Positions 41,060 to 51,356 of a stretch of DNA of 64,000 nucleotides are shown one piece after another. The notes beneath the pieces are model-generated. The model saw only the letters and a list, made by a program, of their open reading frames with translations. It had not been told where the DNA came from and did no database searches. Made by a program: the position numbers and the translations under genes. The stretch is from the NCBI GenBank assembly GCA_035578005.1, contig DATJYK010000392.1:1-64000 (forward strand), read 5' to 3'. This DNA is from Gp13-AA77 sp035578005. GTDB taxonomy: Bacteria > Acidobacteriota > Terriglobia > UBA7540. Within the stretch, counting starts at the first letter, position 1. Each line of letters begins with the position of its first letter.

Positions 41060-44056
41060 TCAGAAAGCCTGTCCGAGCGTCACGAACCACTGCGTCCTCT
41101 TGAGCCCCGGCACCGGATTCAGGTTCTGGCCTACATCGATCCGTACCGGACCCACCGGCGTTTGATAACGCAAGCCGAAACCCACCGTGTTGCTGTAGTC
41201 ACTGAACAAATGGCGAAAACCAATGGCGTCATACACGTTCCCGCCATCGTAGAACAACACGCCTCCTAAGCCTTTCTTCAAAGGTATGGGAAAGCGAGCC
41301 TCCGAGTTGAAGATGAAGAGCTGACGGCCTCCCGCCGGAACCGTCACTTTTGTGGTGCAAGTTGAGGGCTCATCAGCCGCGGTGCAAAGAAGCGCGTCTT
41401 GTTGTGGTCCTGCGCCGTTCAGAGTGAAACCCCTCAAGCTGTCAGAACCGCCTGAGAAGTAGCGCTCGCTGAAGGGAACGTGACTGCCGCCGAACGATGA
41501 CACCAGTCCGAGTCGGAAATTATTGGCCCACACCAGCCAGGGTTTCACTTGCCGGTAGTATGCGGTTTGGCCGAAGAAACGCGCAACATTGTCACTGGAA
41601 CCGAAAATCGTTGGGCTAATGGCAAGGCTCGCGGTCTGGAACATGCCACGATGTGCGTCGAGTGGCATATCGCGCGTGTCGCGAATGAAGGATGCGGAAA
41701 TCGTTGAAAGGTGGACCAATTCGTCTTCGGGAGGCACGAAGCCTTTGATCAGGAGGTGGGTCAACGAAGTTTGCTCAAAGGTGTAACGGAGCTGCAACCG
41801 CCTTGTCTTAGCGGGATCCAAAGCCTTCTCAAACTGCACAGCAGCCTGTCCCACCCGCGCGGTGTAGAGGGGATTCTGTGTGGTATGTTCCGCGGAAAGA
41901 CTCCAAATCGCGCTCCAGTTGCTGTCCCAAAAATGCGGCTCCGCGTAACTGAGAGTGCCTCTTTGATCGAGAATTGAAATCAGAGCTGAAGCCGATCCGG
42001 TTTCCCCTCGGCCGCGCATATTCAGCCTGCTATAACTAAACGATCCCTGGGGGTCGAATTTAGTCTTTTGGAGTACGGTATAACCCGGCGGAAGCCCCAC
42101 AGTCGGCAAGCCAGGCAAAATGAGAACGCCACTGGAAAGGCTGCCGTTCTGTGGCGTTATCTGAAAGCCCCCGCCGTAGGTCAGGGAGTTGCGCTTCTCC
42201 TCGTGCACCCTCACCAGAACATCTTCCTCCGTCTGAGTCGTCACCGGCCTGCGGGGTGAGACGTCAGCCCAGTCAAACACGCCCGCATTGTAAAGGTTTG
42301 TCCCCGCTGCCAACAGTTTACCTTCGCTCAGGTCGGTGCCAGCGTGAACGGCGGCCGTTCGCTCAATAAACTCCGGGCGCGAACGTATCCCGCCGACGTA
42401 CAAGACCTGTGAGATTTTGACGCGTGGGCCTTCGTCAATCCGGTAAGTCACAGCCACTCGATGAGGATCGTCGGCCACTGGCGTCACCGTTGACCGAAAG
42501 GCGGCCTCGGGATATCCCAGGTTCAAGTAAGTCGCGACAATCCGGTTTCGATCTTGGTTCAGCCTTGAAGGCGAATAGGGCTGGCCGGGCCTGAGCATCA
42601 GTCCAGCAGGAGCTAGGGTAGAAACCGCTTGGGTTCGATTGCCGTCGATGTCAATTGTGCCGACGAGTGTCTGCACCCCTTCGTCAATTTCAAAGGTCAC
42701 GTACACCTCGGGATCGCGGTCGACAACGTTGGGCGTAACCTTGACCTCCGCAAAACCCGCGTTGCGGTAATAAGCCTCCAGGTTGCCGACGCTGGTGTTC
42801 AGCAGGTCTTCGCTGAACTTACCTCGTGAGAAGAATCGCGCCTTCTGCAGGACCACCTGATTCCGAAGTTCGGTGGTGGTGATGCGATGGTTTCCGGCAA
42901 GGGCGACCTCCACGACGCGATGGCGGTGCCCGCGGCTCACCTCGTAGGTTAGTTCGATGGCTGACGCGTCATTCCGGAGCTGTGACGTCACCTTAACATC
43001 GAAAAACCCTTTACTCTGGAAATGAGAAACCAGGTTTCGCGTACCTTCGTCGACCAAGTCCTGATCGACGGCGTTCTCCTCGTACACCGGAATAAGGCTT
43101 CTCATCGCTTTCTTGGAGAGGCGCGCACCCACCACGTTGACGATAACGGTCGGGCCGACAGTAACTTGGAAGTTCAATGCGACCGTGTTCGTCTCGGGGT
43201 TATAGTGGGGCTCATCGAGTCGCACTTGGCTCGCCAAGTAGTCTTGCTTACCGAGGTACTTCTGGAGAAAGTCTTCGGCCGCGCGCAGGCGATCGGCATC
43301 GTAGCGCTGGCCCGAATGCAGGTTTGCGCTGCGCAGCCGAGCGCGCACTGACCGCAACGCCGCCTGCAGCCGCGCGATCTCCTGAGCGGGCGGACCGGTT
43401 ATGTGAATGCTTCCAAACCTGCTGCGCCTGTTCAAGGTAACGCGATAGATGACAGTAGCAAGTTTACGAGCTTGATCGACTTGAATCTCGGGATCCACTT
43501 CCGCCTCGAAATAGCCCTGATGGACCAGAAAGCGCTCGAGGGAATGCTTACCGGCTTCGACGCGCTCTTTCTCGTACGGATCCTGCGCGGGATAATTCAC
43601 GGCGTTAAGCAGGCGCGCGTAACTGAACACCTTTGTCGCGCCCGGAAAATAAAGCATTCCCAGATAATAGGCGGGTTCCAAAAGGAGCTCGACATGCAAT
43701 CCGTCTGCCTCGGGCGTGACATTCACTTCGACTTTGCTGAACTGACCGGTGGCCTGAAGCGCTGCAATGGTCTTTTGCACTTTCTCGTCGGAGTAAGGCT
43801 CGCCGCCATGCTGCACCAGCAGTTTCTGAAAGGCGTCTACGTTCACCGTCGGCCGGGCGATCAAAATTACCTCAGCAACCGGCTGTCCTTCGTAGGAAAT
43901 CCCTGCTAGCTGTTGTGCGTGCAGTCGATGACGAACACTTAGTAACACAATTGATGCCAGAATCAGTCCGAGCAGGAGCCTGTTTGGCTGATTCGCTGGC
44001 CTCGAATGATCGCCGCCATAGATTCCTGCTGTTCGCCTCACGCTCTTTATTGACAT
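41060..44056 (-). CDS. tamA: Omp85-family outer-membrane protein with seven POTRA domains (TamA/BamA type)
   Basis: I start at the ATG at 44056 (MSIKSVRRTAGIYGG) ahead of a signal-like segment (LLLGLILASIVLLSV); the upstream frame runs inside the neighbouring gene in another frame. By eye there are seven POTRA-like repeats of about 80 residues (about 45-620), marked by GQPYSPSRLNQD, YYRNAGFAEVKV, YLNLGYPEAAF and similar. The C-terminal 16-stranded barrel has RGFTLNGAGPQQ (about 900) and ends in Phe. About 998 residues against TamA's usual 570. Next to tamB, so TAM is likely; BamA cannot be excluded. Confidence 0.85.
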   Translation of the reverse strand: MSIKSVRRTAGIYGGDHSRPANQPNRLLLGLILASIVLLSVRHRLHAQQLAGISYEGQPVAEVILIARPTVNVDAFQKLLVQHGGEPYSDEKVQKTIAALQATGQFSKVEVNVTPEADGLHVELLLEPAYYLGMLYFPGATKVFSYARLLNAVNYPAQDPYEKERVEAGKHSLERFLVHQGYFEAEVDPEIQVDQARKLATVIYRVTLNRRSRFGSIHITGPPAQEIARLQAALRSVRARLRSANLHSGQRYDADRLRAAEDFLQKYLGKQDYLASQVRLDEPHYNPETNTVALNFQVTVGPTVIVNVVGARLSKKAMRSLIPVYEENAVDQDLVDEGTRNLVSHFQSKGFFDVKVTSQLRNDASAIELTYEVSRGHRHRVVEVALAGNHRITTTELRNQVVLQKARFFSRGKFSEDLLNTSVGNLEAYYRNAGFAEVKVTPNVVDRDPEVYVTFEIDEGVQTLVGTIDIDGNRTQAVSTLAPAGLMLRPGQPYSPSRLNQDRNRIVATYLNLGYPEAAFRSTVTPVADDPHRVAVTYRIDEGPRVKISQVLYVGGIRSRPEFIERTAAVHAGTDLSEGKLLAAGTNLYNAGVFDWADVSPRRPVTTQTEEDVLVRVHEEKRNSLTYGGGFQITPQNGSLSSGVLILPGLPTVGLPPGYTVLQKTKFDPQGSFSYSRLNMRGRGETGSASALISILDQRGTLSYAEPHFWDSNWSAIWSLSAEHTTQNPLYTARVGQAAVQFEKALDPAKTRRLQLRYTFEQTSLTHLLIKGFVPPEDELVHLSTISASFIRDTRDMPLDAHRGMFQTASLAISPTIFGSSDNVARFFGQTAYYRQVKPWLVWANNFRLGLVSSFGGSHVPFSERYFSGGSDSLRGFTLNGAGPQQDALLCTAADEPSTCTTKVTVPAGGRQLFIFNSEARFPIPLKKGLGGVLFYDGGNVYDAIGFRHLFSDYSNTVGFGLRYQTPVGPVRIDVGQNLNPVPGLKRTQWFVTLGQAF

Positions 44057-44117
44057 CTCGGAAGGCCCAATTGGCGCCGCGAATTGCGCGGGTGCCAGTG
44101 GTCGCACGCGCAAACTC

Positions 44118-45062
44118 TCATCGTGGTCCCTGCTTCCCTTCGCCCTCCGCGAACATCTCGCCGAGGGGCATGACGCCCGGCGCGGGCACCAATCCCACGC
44201 CGGGCCGGTCCCTGCCTTTCGCGCTCTCCCCCAACATCGAATTGATTTCCGCGCCAATTAGGGCAATGAGGCTGCTGATGTAGAACCACACCATGAGGAC
44301 GACAAACGCTCCCAATACGCCATAGGTCTTGTGATAGGAAGCAATGCGTTGGATATAGACATTGAAGCCGAGCGGGCCTAACAGCCAGCCCGCTGCAACC
44401 ACGAGCGTTCCGGGCGCCATCCAGCGCCACGGCCGCTTGCAGTTGGGGAGGACACCTTCGATAAGACTGATGCAGACGAATGCCACGACGATGGTTATGG
44501 CCCATCGCGCCGCCGCTGCCAGCAACGGAAGCAAGCGCGACGCCGGCCTTGCCGATACGAGCCGCTGATCGAACAAGCTGCCCACACTGAGCAATCCAAA
44601 GGTGGCGACGAGCAGCACAATGAGCACGAAAACCATCAACACGGCGATACCCAGTCGCCTCAGGTAGCTTCGCGTCTCCTGAACTTCGTAGACGACGTTC
44701 AACGCCGAAGTCAGGGTCATGAGGCCGCCGCTGGCAGCCCATACCGTACCTAAGATGCCTAGGGACAAGAAGCTTCCGTGAGCCTGCACCAGGCTGCCGA
44801 CGGTGTCCCACAGTACTCCCTGAATGTCCTGCGGAAAATACTGGACGATCCGCTGCAGGCTGTCGTCCCAGAGGTGGGTAAAAGGCAGGAGCCCGATGAT
44901 TGCCGCCAACAAGATCAGGAATGGAAACAGCGCCAGGCAAAAGTAGTAGGAAATCTCGGCTGATAACGACGTCAAATCGTGCCGGTCAATTCGCTTGCCG
45001 AGGAGGACCAGAAAATTGACCCATGAAGATCGGCCGCTCTGTGACCTGTCATCAAGTCCCAT
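44118..45062 (-). CDS. YihY/BrkB-family inner-membrane protein
   Basis: A 314-residue membrane protein of the YihY/virulence-factor-BrkB family. It has about six hydrophobic segments, with SAEISYYFCLALFPFLILLAAIIGL (first helix), the conserved GPLGFNVYIQRIASYHKTYGVLGAF and VLMVWFYISSLIALIGAEIN in order. The C-terminal 40 residues are Gly/Pro-rich and likely cytoplasmic. Function is unresolved in this family; transport has been proposed. It lies just upstream of tamA and may share a transcript. Confidence 0.85.
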   Translation of the reverse strand: MGLDDRSQSGRSSWVNFLVLLGKRIDRHDLTSLSAEISYYFCLALFPFLILLAAIIGLLPFTHLWDDSLQRIVQYFPQDIQGVLWDTVGSLVQAHGSFLSLGILGTVWAASGGLMTLTSALNVVYEVQETRSYLRRLGIAVLMVFVLIVLLVATFGLLSVGSLFDQRLVSARPASRLLPLLAAAARWAITIVVAFVCISLIEGVLPNCKRPWRWMAPGTLVVAAGWLLGPLGFNVYIQRIASYHKTYGVLGAFVVLMVWFYISSLIALIGAEINSMLGESAKGRDRPGVGLVPAPGVMPLGEMFAEGEGKQGPR

Positions 45063-45263
45063 GAAATCAACAATACCTCATCTAGCGAATGTACCCCGCT
45101 CGATCCCTCCTTCAGTTTGGCAGAAGCACGCGGAATTCGGAACCTGGACTCCTACTCCTTATCTCGGCTCGCACAATACCAGGTAATGGTTCATATTCAT
45201 AGGCTGATTCAGAATACAGTTATAGCGCGGGCACATTGCGAATACGAATTGGAGGGAACATTG

Positions 45264-46616
45264 ATGAAAGGCTGGTCGATTGGGTGTGCCGCACGACTCG
45301 GTTTGGTAATGCTGCTTAGCCTTGTCCCTACAACGACTCCCGCGGCCGGCCGCATGGCCGCACAAACCTCAGGAGTGAGACAGCCTCTCGCGGCGGGAGC
45401 AGATGCACACACAATGTCACCGGCAAGCGCGACTGCCGCCCTTAGGCCAAGCACTTCAGGGTCCAGCAAGGACGCCACTGACCTCGCCGGGATCAAGACA
45501 TTCTACGAAGCCGGACTCAAGCGAAACGGCATTGTTGGAAGCGGCCTGATGTTGATTCGAGGTGGCCGCCTCGTGGGGAGTGACTTCCAAGGGTACGCGC
45601 GCCTGTCCCTGCGGCAGGCCGTCACTAAGAACACTACCTTCCACTGGGCTTCCATCACCAAGACGCTCACTGCAATCGCCATTCTGCAGCTCCGGGATCG
45701 CGGATTCCTGAAGCTGGATGATCCTGCAGTCAAATACGTGCCGGAACTCTCCGCTGTGCATGATCCCTGGGGTGCAGTCGATGCCATTACGATCCGAAAT
45801 CTGCTGACACACAGCGGGGGCTTTCGTTCCGCCACCTGGCCGTGGGGCGGAGATCAGGACTGGCAGCCGTTTGAGCCCACACGGTGGTCACAGATTGTGG
45901 CCATGCTGCCTTATACCGAGATCTTGTTCAAACCCGGTAGCCGCTTCAGCTATTCGAACCTCGGCTTTGTGCTTCTCGGGCAGATCATCGAGCGACTCAC
46001 TGGAGACGACTACGAGGTGTACGTTGATAAGAATGTTTTAAAGCCTCTTGAGATGTATCAAAGCTACTTTGACCGGTCACCTTACCACCTGCTGAAGTAC
46101 CTCTCGGGAAGCTACACAATCTCGGGCGGCAAGCTTACCGAGCAGCGCTTCAACTTCGACACGGGAATCACGGTGTCAAACAGTGGCCTGAACTCTCCCC
46201 TTCCAGATATGGTCAAGTACATGAAATTCCTGCTGGGCGATACGGAGCGAAGCGAAGCTTACGACGAGGTCCTGAAACGCTCGTCGCTCAAGGAGATGTT
46301 TCAGCCGGAGCTGCGGATTACGTCTCGGGATGCATCAAATCCCAACGGTCCTGACGAGCATGACTCTGTGGGGCTTTCCTGCTTCATCCGTGAGGACGGC
46401 GGCCGCACATTCGTTGGCCACGGCGGGAATCAAAACGGTTTCATCAGCCACTTCTACCTTGAGCCGGAGACGCGCAGCGCCTACGTGGTGAATTTCAACA
46501 CCGACGCCTCTGACCGCAATCAGAACACGGCTCGGTTCGATCGCGAGCTGCGAGACTACCTCTTCGCGAACTTCTTCCCGCGTTACGAAACTCGGGCCGC
46601 GGCAACGGTCCGGTAG
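45264..46616 (+). CDS. Exported serine beta-lactamase-like hydrolase
   Basis: The ATG at 45264 has GGAGGG 7 bases upstream and is followed by a signal peptide (LGLVMLLSLVPTTTPAAG). The class C/serine-hydrolase core carries WASITKTLTAIAILQL (SxxK, about residue 130), FSYSNLGFVLLG (YxN) and FVGHGGNQNG (HxG), all in expected order. Such proteins act as D-aminopeptidase-like or esterase-like enzymes on peptides, not only as antibiotic-degrading enzymes. It is the only plus-strand gene in this part, divergent from yihY. Confidence 0.82.
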   Translation: MKGWSIGCAARLGLVMLLSLVPTTTPAAGRMAAQTSGVRQPLAAGADAHTMSPASATAALRPSTSGSSKDATDLAGIKTFYEAGLKRNGIVGSGLMLIRGGRLVGSDFQGYARLSLRQAVTKNTTFHWASITKTLTAIAILQLRDRGFLKLDDPAVKYVPELSAVHDPWGAVDAITIRNLLTHSGGFRSATWPWGGDQDWQPFEPTRWSQIVAMLPYTEILFKPGSRFSYSNLGFVLLGQIIERLTGDDYEVYVDKNVLKPLEMYQSYFDRSPYHLLKYLSGSYTISGGKLTEQRFNFDTGITVSNSGLNSPLPDMVKYMKFLLGDTERSEAYDEVLKRSSLKEMFQPELRITSRDASNPNGPDEHDSVGLSCFIREDGGRTFVGHGGNQNGFISHFYLEPETRSAYVVNFNTDASDRNQNTARFDRELRDYLFANFFPRYETRAAATVR

Positions 46617-46653
46617 GTGAACGAATGCGCGCGGTCCATTCGGCGCATCTGCT

Positions 46654-47712
46654 CTATTCAGGTACGCTGGCTAGGGGAACCCTGACGTAACAAATGCGCC
46701 TGCGGTTCCAGGTGTAGGTGATGCGGAGACTACCGTCCTGACTCTGAATAAGCGCCGGATAGGAGTACTCGCCCGGCTGGTCTTCCAAGGTGAGAAACAC
46801 GCGGAAGTGCTCGCCGTCTTTGCTCACGGCGAGGTTTAGAGGTGTACGGTTGTGCTGGCTGTTGTTGAATGCCAGCACCACGCGTCCGTCGTGCAGGGCT
46901 AGAGCGTCAATACCTGAGTCGGGGTTGGGGAGTTCGAGGGGACGGGCCTGGGTCCAGGTAGCACCCGCGTTAAACGAATCCGCCACGCAGATCTTCCCGA
47001 TGAGTGCGGTCGAACGCGCGTACAGGCGGAGGTGCTTGCTGCCCAGCGGAACGATGGAAGGTTGGATGATGCCGTAAACCTTTTCTTCCCTGCCGGAACC
47101 CGCCGGAGCCTGTTGCGCCGATTGCGCCTTCGATGGACGCGGCACAGTAATAGGCCCAATGCGGCTCCAGGTGGCTCCGGCATCGATGCTGCGTTCGATC
47201 CAAGCCGCCCAGGTGTGATAGCCCTCCACAGATGTTCCGCTGACGATGGTTCCATCGTCCAGCACCAAGGGCTTGGCCCGGATGGGCCCGTAGAGGCCCG
47301 CGGGCAGGTGCTCGGGTGCGGACCACGTCTTGCCATCGTCCACGCTCCAGCGCCGCCCGGCAGCCCACGTCTCCGGGCTGAAGCCGAATTTGTAGTACAG
47401 CCAAAGCCGTCCGTCGCGGGTGTAGAACAGCACTGGATTCCAGGTGGGAACATCGGGTTCGCGGACAAGTTCAAACGGGATCGACCACTGACTCCCAACG
47501 CGCCGCGAGGCCCAGATCGCCACGTCCGGCGCGCCCTCCTCTCTGCCTCCGAACCACGCCGCCAGTAAGCCGCCAGAGCGCAGCTCCACCAGCGTTGAGG
47601 CGTGGCAAGACACAAACGGAGCCGAGGTGAAGATGAACTCCTTTTGAACGGGCCCAGTCAAGGCCAGGAGGGGCATGCCGACGATCAGTCCGAGGATGGC
47701 GAAAAACTTCAC
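46654..47712 (-). CDS. Exported sialidase-like (BNR repeat) protein
   Basis: A 352-residue beta-propeller protein with a signal peptide (FFAILGLIVGMPLLALTG). At least four Asp-box-like motifs (SVDDGKTW, SIDAGATWSR, SFNAGATWTQ, SKDGEHF) and the opening SAPFVSCHASTLVELRSGGLLAAWFGGREE place it in the BNR/sialidase family (PF13088-like). An arginine triad, needed for true sialidase, cannot be verified by eye. It would trim glycans outside the cell. The Oar receptor gene is directly upstream on the same strand. Confidence 0.8.
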   Translation of the reverse strand: MKFFAILGLIVGMPLLALTGPVQKEFIFTSAPFVSCHASTLVELRSGGLLAAWFGGREEGAPDVAIWASRRVGSQWSIPFELVREPDVPTWNPVLFYTRDGRLWLYYKFGFSPETWAAGRRWSVDDGKTWSAPEHLPAGLYGPIRAKPLVLDDGTIVSGTSVEGYHTWAAWIERSIDAGATWSRIGPITVPRPSKAQSAQQAPAGSGREEKVYGIIQPSIVPLGSKHLRLYARSTALIGKICVADSFNAGATWTQARPLELPNPDSGIDALALHDGRVVLAFNNSQHNRTPLNLAVSKDGEHFRVFLTLEDQPGEYSYPALIQSQDGSLRITYTWNRRRICYVRVPLASVPE

Positions 47713-47816
47713 AAGGCAACTCTCAAGACGAGCTGTAAGAACTGGTTGGAACGTACGAAGGCAGCATCGTCTTAGAGCCTGCTGACCGACGCCGCCGATC
47801 CCATTTTCGGGGGCTA

Positions 47817-50800
47817 TTAGAAAAGGAACTTCACCGCAGCCTGCACTAGCCGTGGCGGTTGCGCACTCACGACTTGGCCGAACGTCGAGCTGGTGATGTT
47901 GCCGTTCACGGACGTGGGCCCGAAAAACTGCGCATGGTTGAAAGCATTGAACGCTTCCAAGCGAAACTCGAGTGATCGTGACTCCGAAAGCCGCAGGCTT
48001 TTGAGCAATGCCAGGTTGAAATTTGCCATTCCAGGACCGTAAAAGAAGCGCCGGGCAGCGTTTCCAGGCTCGCCGAGAGGTTGCAAACTAAACAGCGACG
48101 TATTGAAATACGACCGTCCGTTCCGCGGGTTCTGATTGAGATCGAGTGGCCCCGGCACCACGTTTGGCTCATCAACCGCGTAAGGACTGATTCCGTTGGG
48201 AAGTGTGCCGAGCAGTGAGTTGTCGCTGTTGTTGGTGAGGGTGACGGGAAATCCTGTACTGAAGCGTGTGATTCCAGTGAGGACCCAGCCCTCAGTGGCC
48301 CGATTGCGCGCGCCGAAGAGGTGCGCGAACGGCAGCGGATAGCGATAGCTGATCACGAAGTTGTGAGCCAAGTCAAAGGACGACGCAGAGCGGCTGAGGT
48401 TGTAGTCCAGAGGGTTGACTTGCTCCGAGACGCTGGACGCTTGGTCGATCGACTTGCTGTAGGTGTAGCCCGCGAGAAAATCGCCGCGCGTGCTCACGTG
48501 CCGGACGGTCAGTTCGAGGGCATTAAAATTGGAATTGCCCATGGTTGACATCCAGTTGATGCTGCCAAAATTTGGGCCGAAGGGCGCGCGCGTACCGTTG
48601 ATCGTCTGGCCGGACGCTGTCGTGTATACACCGCTTTCGCCGTAAGGTCCGCAGGTTGGGGTCCCGGGCATCACCTGACCGGGCTGGCTCAGGCCCAGGC
48701 ACAGGCCGGGATTACCGGGGTTGGCTTCCACCAGAACCAGCAAATGGTGGGATTGGCTGCCGACGTAACTCGCCGTCACCAGCGTGGCGTTGCCGAACTG
48801 TCGCTGAAGCGAAAGGTTGTACCCCACGCTGTACGGGGTTACATTTCCGGGATAATAACCCGGCAAGCCCGCAATGGGTTCAAATTGGGCGAAATTGACG
48901 TCGGCGTTCGGATTGCTCGGCGACGCATTCAGCGGCGGATAGGTGATGGGGAAGCGCTGACCGTTGTCAAATCCGCTAGCCGCATTTACAAAGGGATTGG
49001 TATACAGCGGCGGAGCCGGACTGACGTAAGTGATTCCGTACGGTGGATTGCCCGCTACGACGCCAGCGGTGACGCCCTCGATCGCCGTGAAGAACTCTCC
49101 GAAACCCGCCCGAATGCTCGTCTTTCCCGGCCCTCCCAAGAACCGGCCGAGCAAGCCGTCATGTTCGCCCGGCGAATATGCCACACCCAGCCGCGGCGCC
49201 AGATTGTTCCAGCGGGTGGGAGCCAAGCTTCGCGCAATTCCAGGATCTAGGGGATAGACCAGGCCAGCAGGTGCACCCGGAAAAACCACCGACTGCTGGC
49301 CTGGGTTAAGAGTCTCGAGTTGGTTATATTTCTCATACCAGGGCATGATCACGTCCCAGCGAAGGCCATAGTTCAGCGTAAGGCGAGAATTCATGCGCCA
49401 ACTGTCCTGCAGGAAGAGGCCTCCATACTGATTGCGGTTGTAGAAGGCCTGTGCGTTTCCTTGGGTATAGCTGCTCGCAATACCCAGCAGGTAGTCTGCG
49501 AAGTCCAAACCCGTCTCGGAACCGAAGAAGGAGAAGGTCCCGTTGCATTGGATACAGCTCGAGGCGTTCACCTGATTGGCGATGAACTCGCCGCCGAGCC
49601 TAAGGGTATGGGAACCTACAACGTGCGCGAGATTGTCCAGGACCTCGAACGTGTTGTCGTACTGGTTGAGTCCCGTAATTCCTACGCCGATGGTGAAATT
49701 ATTCAAGATCGTGTTTTCAATGCCCTCGATGTTCGGCCGATTGGCGATGATGCTAGGTTGTCCCTGGGCGTTGAGGAACCCTTGAGAGGCTAAGCTGGTT
49801 CCGACGCCACCTACCGGAACGCCCAACAGATTCACGTCGCGCACATAGGAAAAGTGAGCCTCATTCACCGTCCTGGCGCCGAACGTTTTGGTGTCACTAA
49901 AAGTGAGCAGTTGTGCCCGGCCAACATTCAACGCGTTGAACCCGGGAACGCTCGCGCCTCCCTGCTGAACCGGATAAGGATTATCCAGCAGGTAGTCATC
50001 AATAAAATAGTACGCCGAGAGCAAGCCCAGCCTGGTGTTGGCGTCCAACCGCACGCTGCCCTTGTCATCACGCAACCTTTGATCGACTGCGGAGGTCGTG
50101 AAATAGTTACCACCGGAGTTGGGCAGAGGCATGTACTGAAGCAGATTTTGGGAAGGGGCGGACCAGGCGCTCTGCGGGATCACGGCATTCGGAAATACGC
50201 ACTGAGCCGGTCTCGTACAGCCTGGCGTGTAATAGTTCTCGCCGGAAGTTACCTTGTAGCCGAGCTTCTGCGAAAGCTGGTCGGCCCAGTAAGGCCCGCT
50301 CACGGTGCAGGGGCCGTCCGAACACGTCCCCAACGTACCGATCTGATCGGAAAGATCGCCGGCGCGGTTCTCTAACGACGGCACCTGCACAAGCCCTGTA
50401 TCGACACCCTCAATCAGCCTCGTACCTTGATAGTCGGAGAAGAAGAAGACTTTGTTGTGAACGAGTGGCCCGCCGATCATGCCGCCGAATTGGTTCTGTT
50501 CAAACGTGCCTCGACCGGCGGAGAAGAAGTTGCGGGAATCCAAATCGGTGTTGCGAAGATACTCGAACGCTTCGCCGTGAAACTGGTTGCCACCCGACTT
50601 GGTGACCACGTCAATCTGGCCTCCCCCGTAGTTGCCGTATTGCGCGTCGAAATTGCTGGTAAGAATGCGAAACTCGGCGATGGAGTCGAGATTAGGAATA
50701 ATGCCGGCGCCCATCGTGAACCGCTCCGTGGCGTCGGCGCCGTCCACCCTGAATCCGTTCGCGTATTCCCGCTGGCCATTGATGGAAAGTGTGCCTGGAT

Positions 50801-51356
50801 TCAGATTGCCCGCAGGGGAAATTATGCTGGCGCCCGCGGCTTCGATGGAGGTCGAGGTAATCGTAGTCACCGGCGCCACACCGGGCTGAAGTGCGAGCAG
50901 GTCGGTGTAACCACGCCCATTGAGAGGAACGGCGCTCACCTTCGAGCCCGTAATGACTTCACCGAGCTGCGTATCGGCCGTTTCGACATGATTGGCCAAG
51001 CCGGACACTGTCACCGTATCCTTACGCCCGCCGAGAACAAGGGGCACGTCCACAAGCTGGGCGCTATCGGCGTCCACCACCACGTCCGTGCGCCGGTAAG
51101 GTTTGAAGCCAGGCGCCTCGACGACGATCGTGTAAGAACCGACTTCCAGTTTGGGCAGCGAATAAGCGCCCTTTGAATCCGCCGTCGTCGTCTGCCGTAC
51201 GTTTGTATCGGCATTCACTGCGGTAACAATCGCTCCGGGAACGGCAGCCCCGCTCGCATCCGTGATGGTTCCGGAGACACTGCCGCCAACGATTGCCCAG
51301 AGGCTCAGCGCAAATGCCGGCAAACCCATCGAGAAAAAGAAAAGTGACCGCCTCAT
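47817..51356 (-). CDS. Oar-type TonB-dependent outer-membrane receptor 1
   Basis: I start at the ATG at 51356 with AGGGGGAG upstream, then a signal segment (LFFFSMGLPAFALSLWAIVG). Residues about 28-110 are a carboxypeptidase-regulatory-like beta domain (GSVSGTITDASGAAVPGAIVTAVN). The plug domain follows (VPLNGRGYTDLLALQPGV and NQFHGEAFEYLRNTDLDSRNFF), and then a 22-strand-type barrel ending in Phe. About 1179 residues. Such proteins dominate acidobacterial envelopes and import large substrates, with energy from TonB. Its neighbours, a sialidase-like enzyme and a second receptor, point to glycan or peptide uptake. Confidence 0.88.
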   Translation of the reverse strand: MRRSLFFFSMGLPAFALSLWAIVGGSVSGTITDASGAAVPGAIVTAVNADTNVRQTTTADSKGAYSLPKLEVGSYTIVVEAPGFKPYRRTDVVVDADSAQLVDVPLVLGGRKDTVTVSGLANHVETADTQLGEVITGSKVSAVPLNGRGYTDLLALQPGVAPVTTITSTSIEAAGASIISPAGNLNPGTLSINGQREYANGFRVDGADATERFTMGAGIIPNLDSIAEFRILTSNFDAQYGNYGGGQIDVVTKSGGNQFHGEAFEYLRNTDLDSRNFFSAGRGTFEQNQFGGMIGGPLVHNKVFFFSDYQGTRLIEGVDTGLVQVPSLENRAGDLSDQIGTLGTCSDGPCTVSGPYWADQLSQKLGYKVTSGENYYTPGCTRPAQCVFPNAVIPQSAWSAPSQNLLQYMPLPNSGGNYFTTSAVDQRLRDDKGSVRLDANTRLGLLSAYYFIDDYLLDNPYPVQQGGASVPGFNALNVGRAQLLTFSDTKTFGARTVNEAHFSYVRDVNLLGVPVGGVGTSLASQGFLNAQGQPSIIANRPNIEGIENTILNNFTIGVGITGLNQYDNTFEVLDNLAHVVGSHTLRLGGEFIANQVNASSCIQCNGTFSFFGSETGLDFADYLLGIASSYTQGNAQAFYNRNQYGGLFLQDSWRMNSRLTLNYGLRWDVIMPWYEKYNQLETLNPGQQSVVFPGAPAGLVYPLDPGIARSLAPTRWNNLAPRLGVAYSPGEHDGLLGRFLGGPGKTSIRAGFGEFFTAIEGVTAGVVAGNPPYGITYVSPAPPLYTNPFVNAASGFDNGQRFPITYPPLNASPSNPNADVNFAQFEPIAGLPGYYPGNVTPYSVGYNLSLQRQFGNATLVTASYVGSQSHHLLVLVEANPGNPGLCLGLSQPGQVMPGTPTCGPYGESGVYTTASGQTINGTRAPFGPNFGSINWMSTMGNSNFNALELTVRHVSTRGDFLAGYTYSKSIDQASSVSEQVNPLDYNLSRSASSFDLAHNFVISYRYPLPFAHLFGARNRATEGWVLTGITRFSTGFPVTLTNNSDNSLLGTLPNGISPYAVDEPNVVPGPLDLNQNPRNGRSYFNTSLFSLQPLGEPGNAARRFFYGPGMANFNLALLKSLRLSESRSLEFRLEAFNAFNHAQFFGPTSVNGNITSSTFGQVVSAQPPRLVQAAVKFLF

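Noticed and set aside
44057..44257. N-terminal extension of the TamA/BamA-like protein
   Set aside because: It is Arg/Pro-rich, lies inside the yihY gene in another frame, and the signal peptide starts after 44056.
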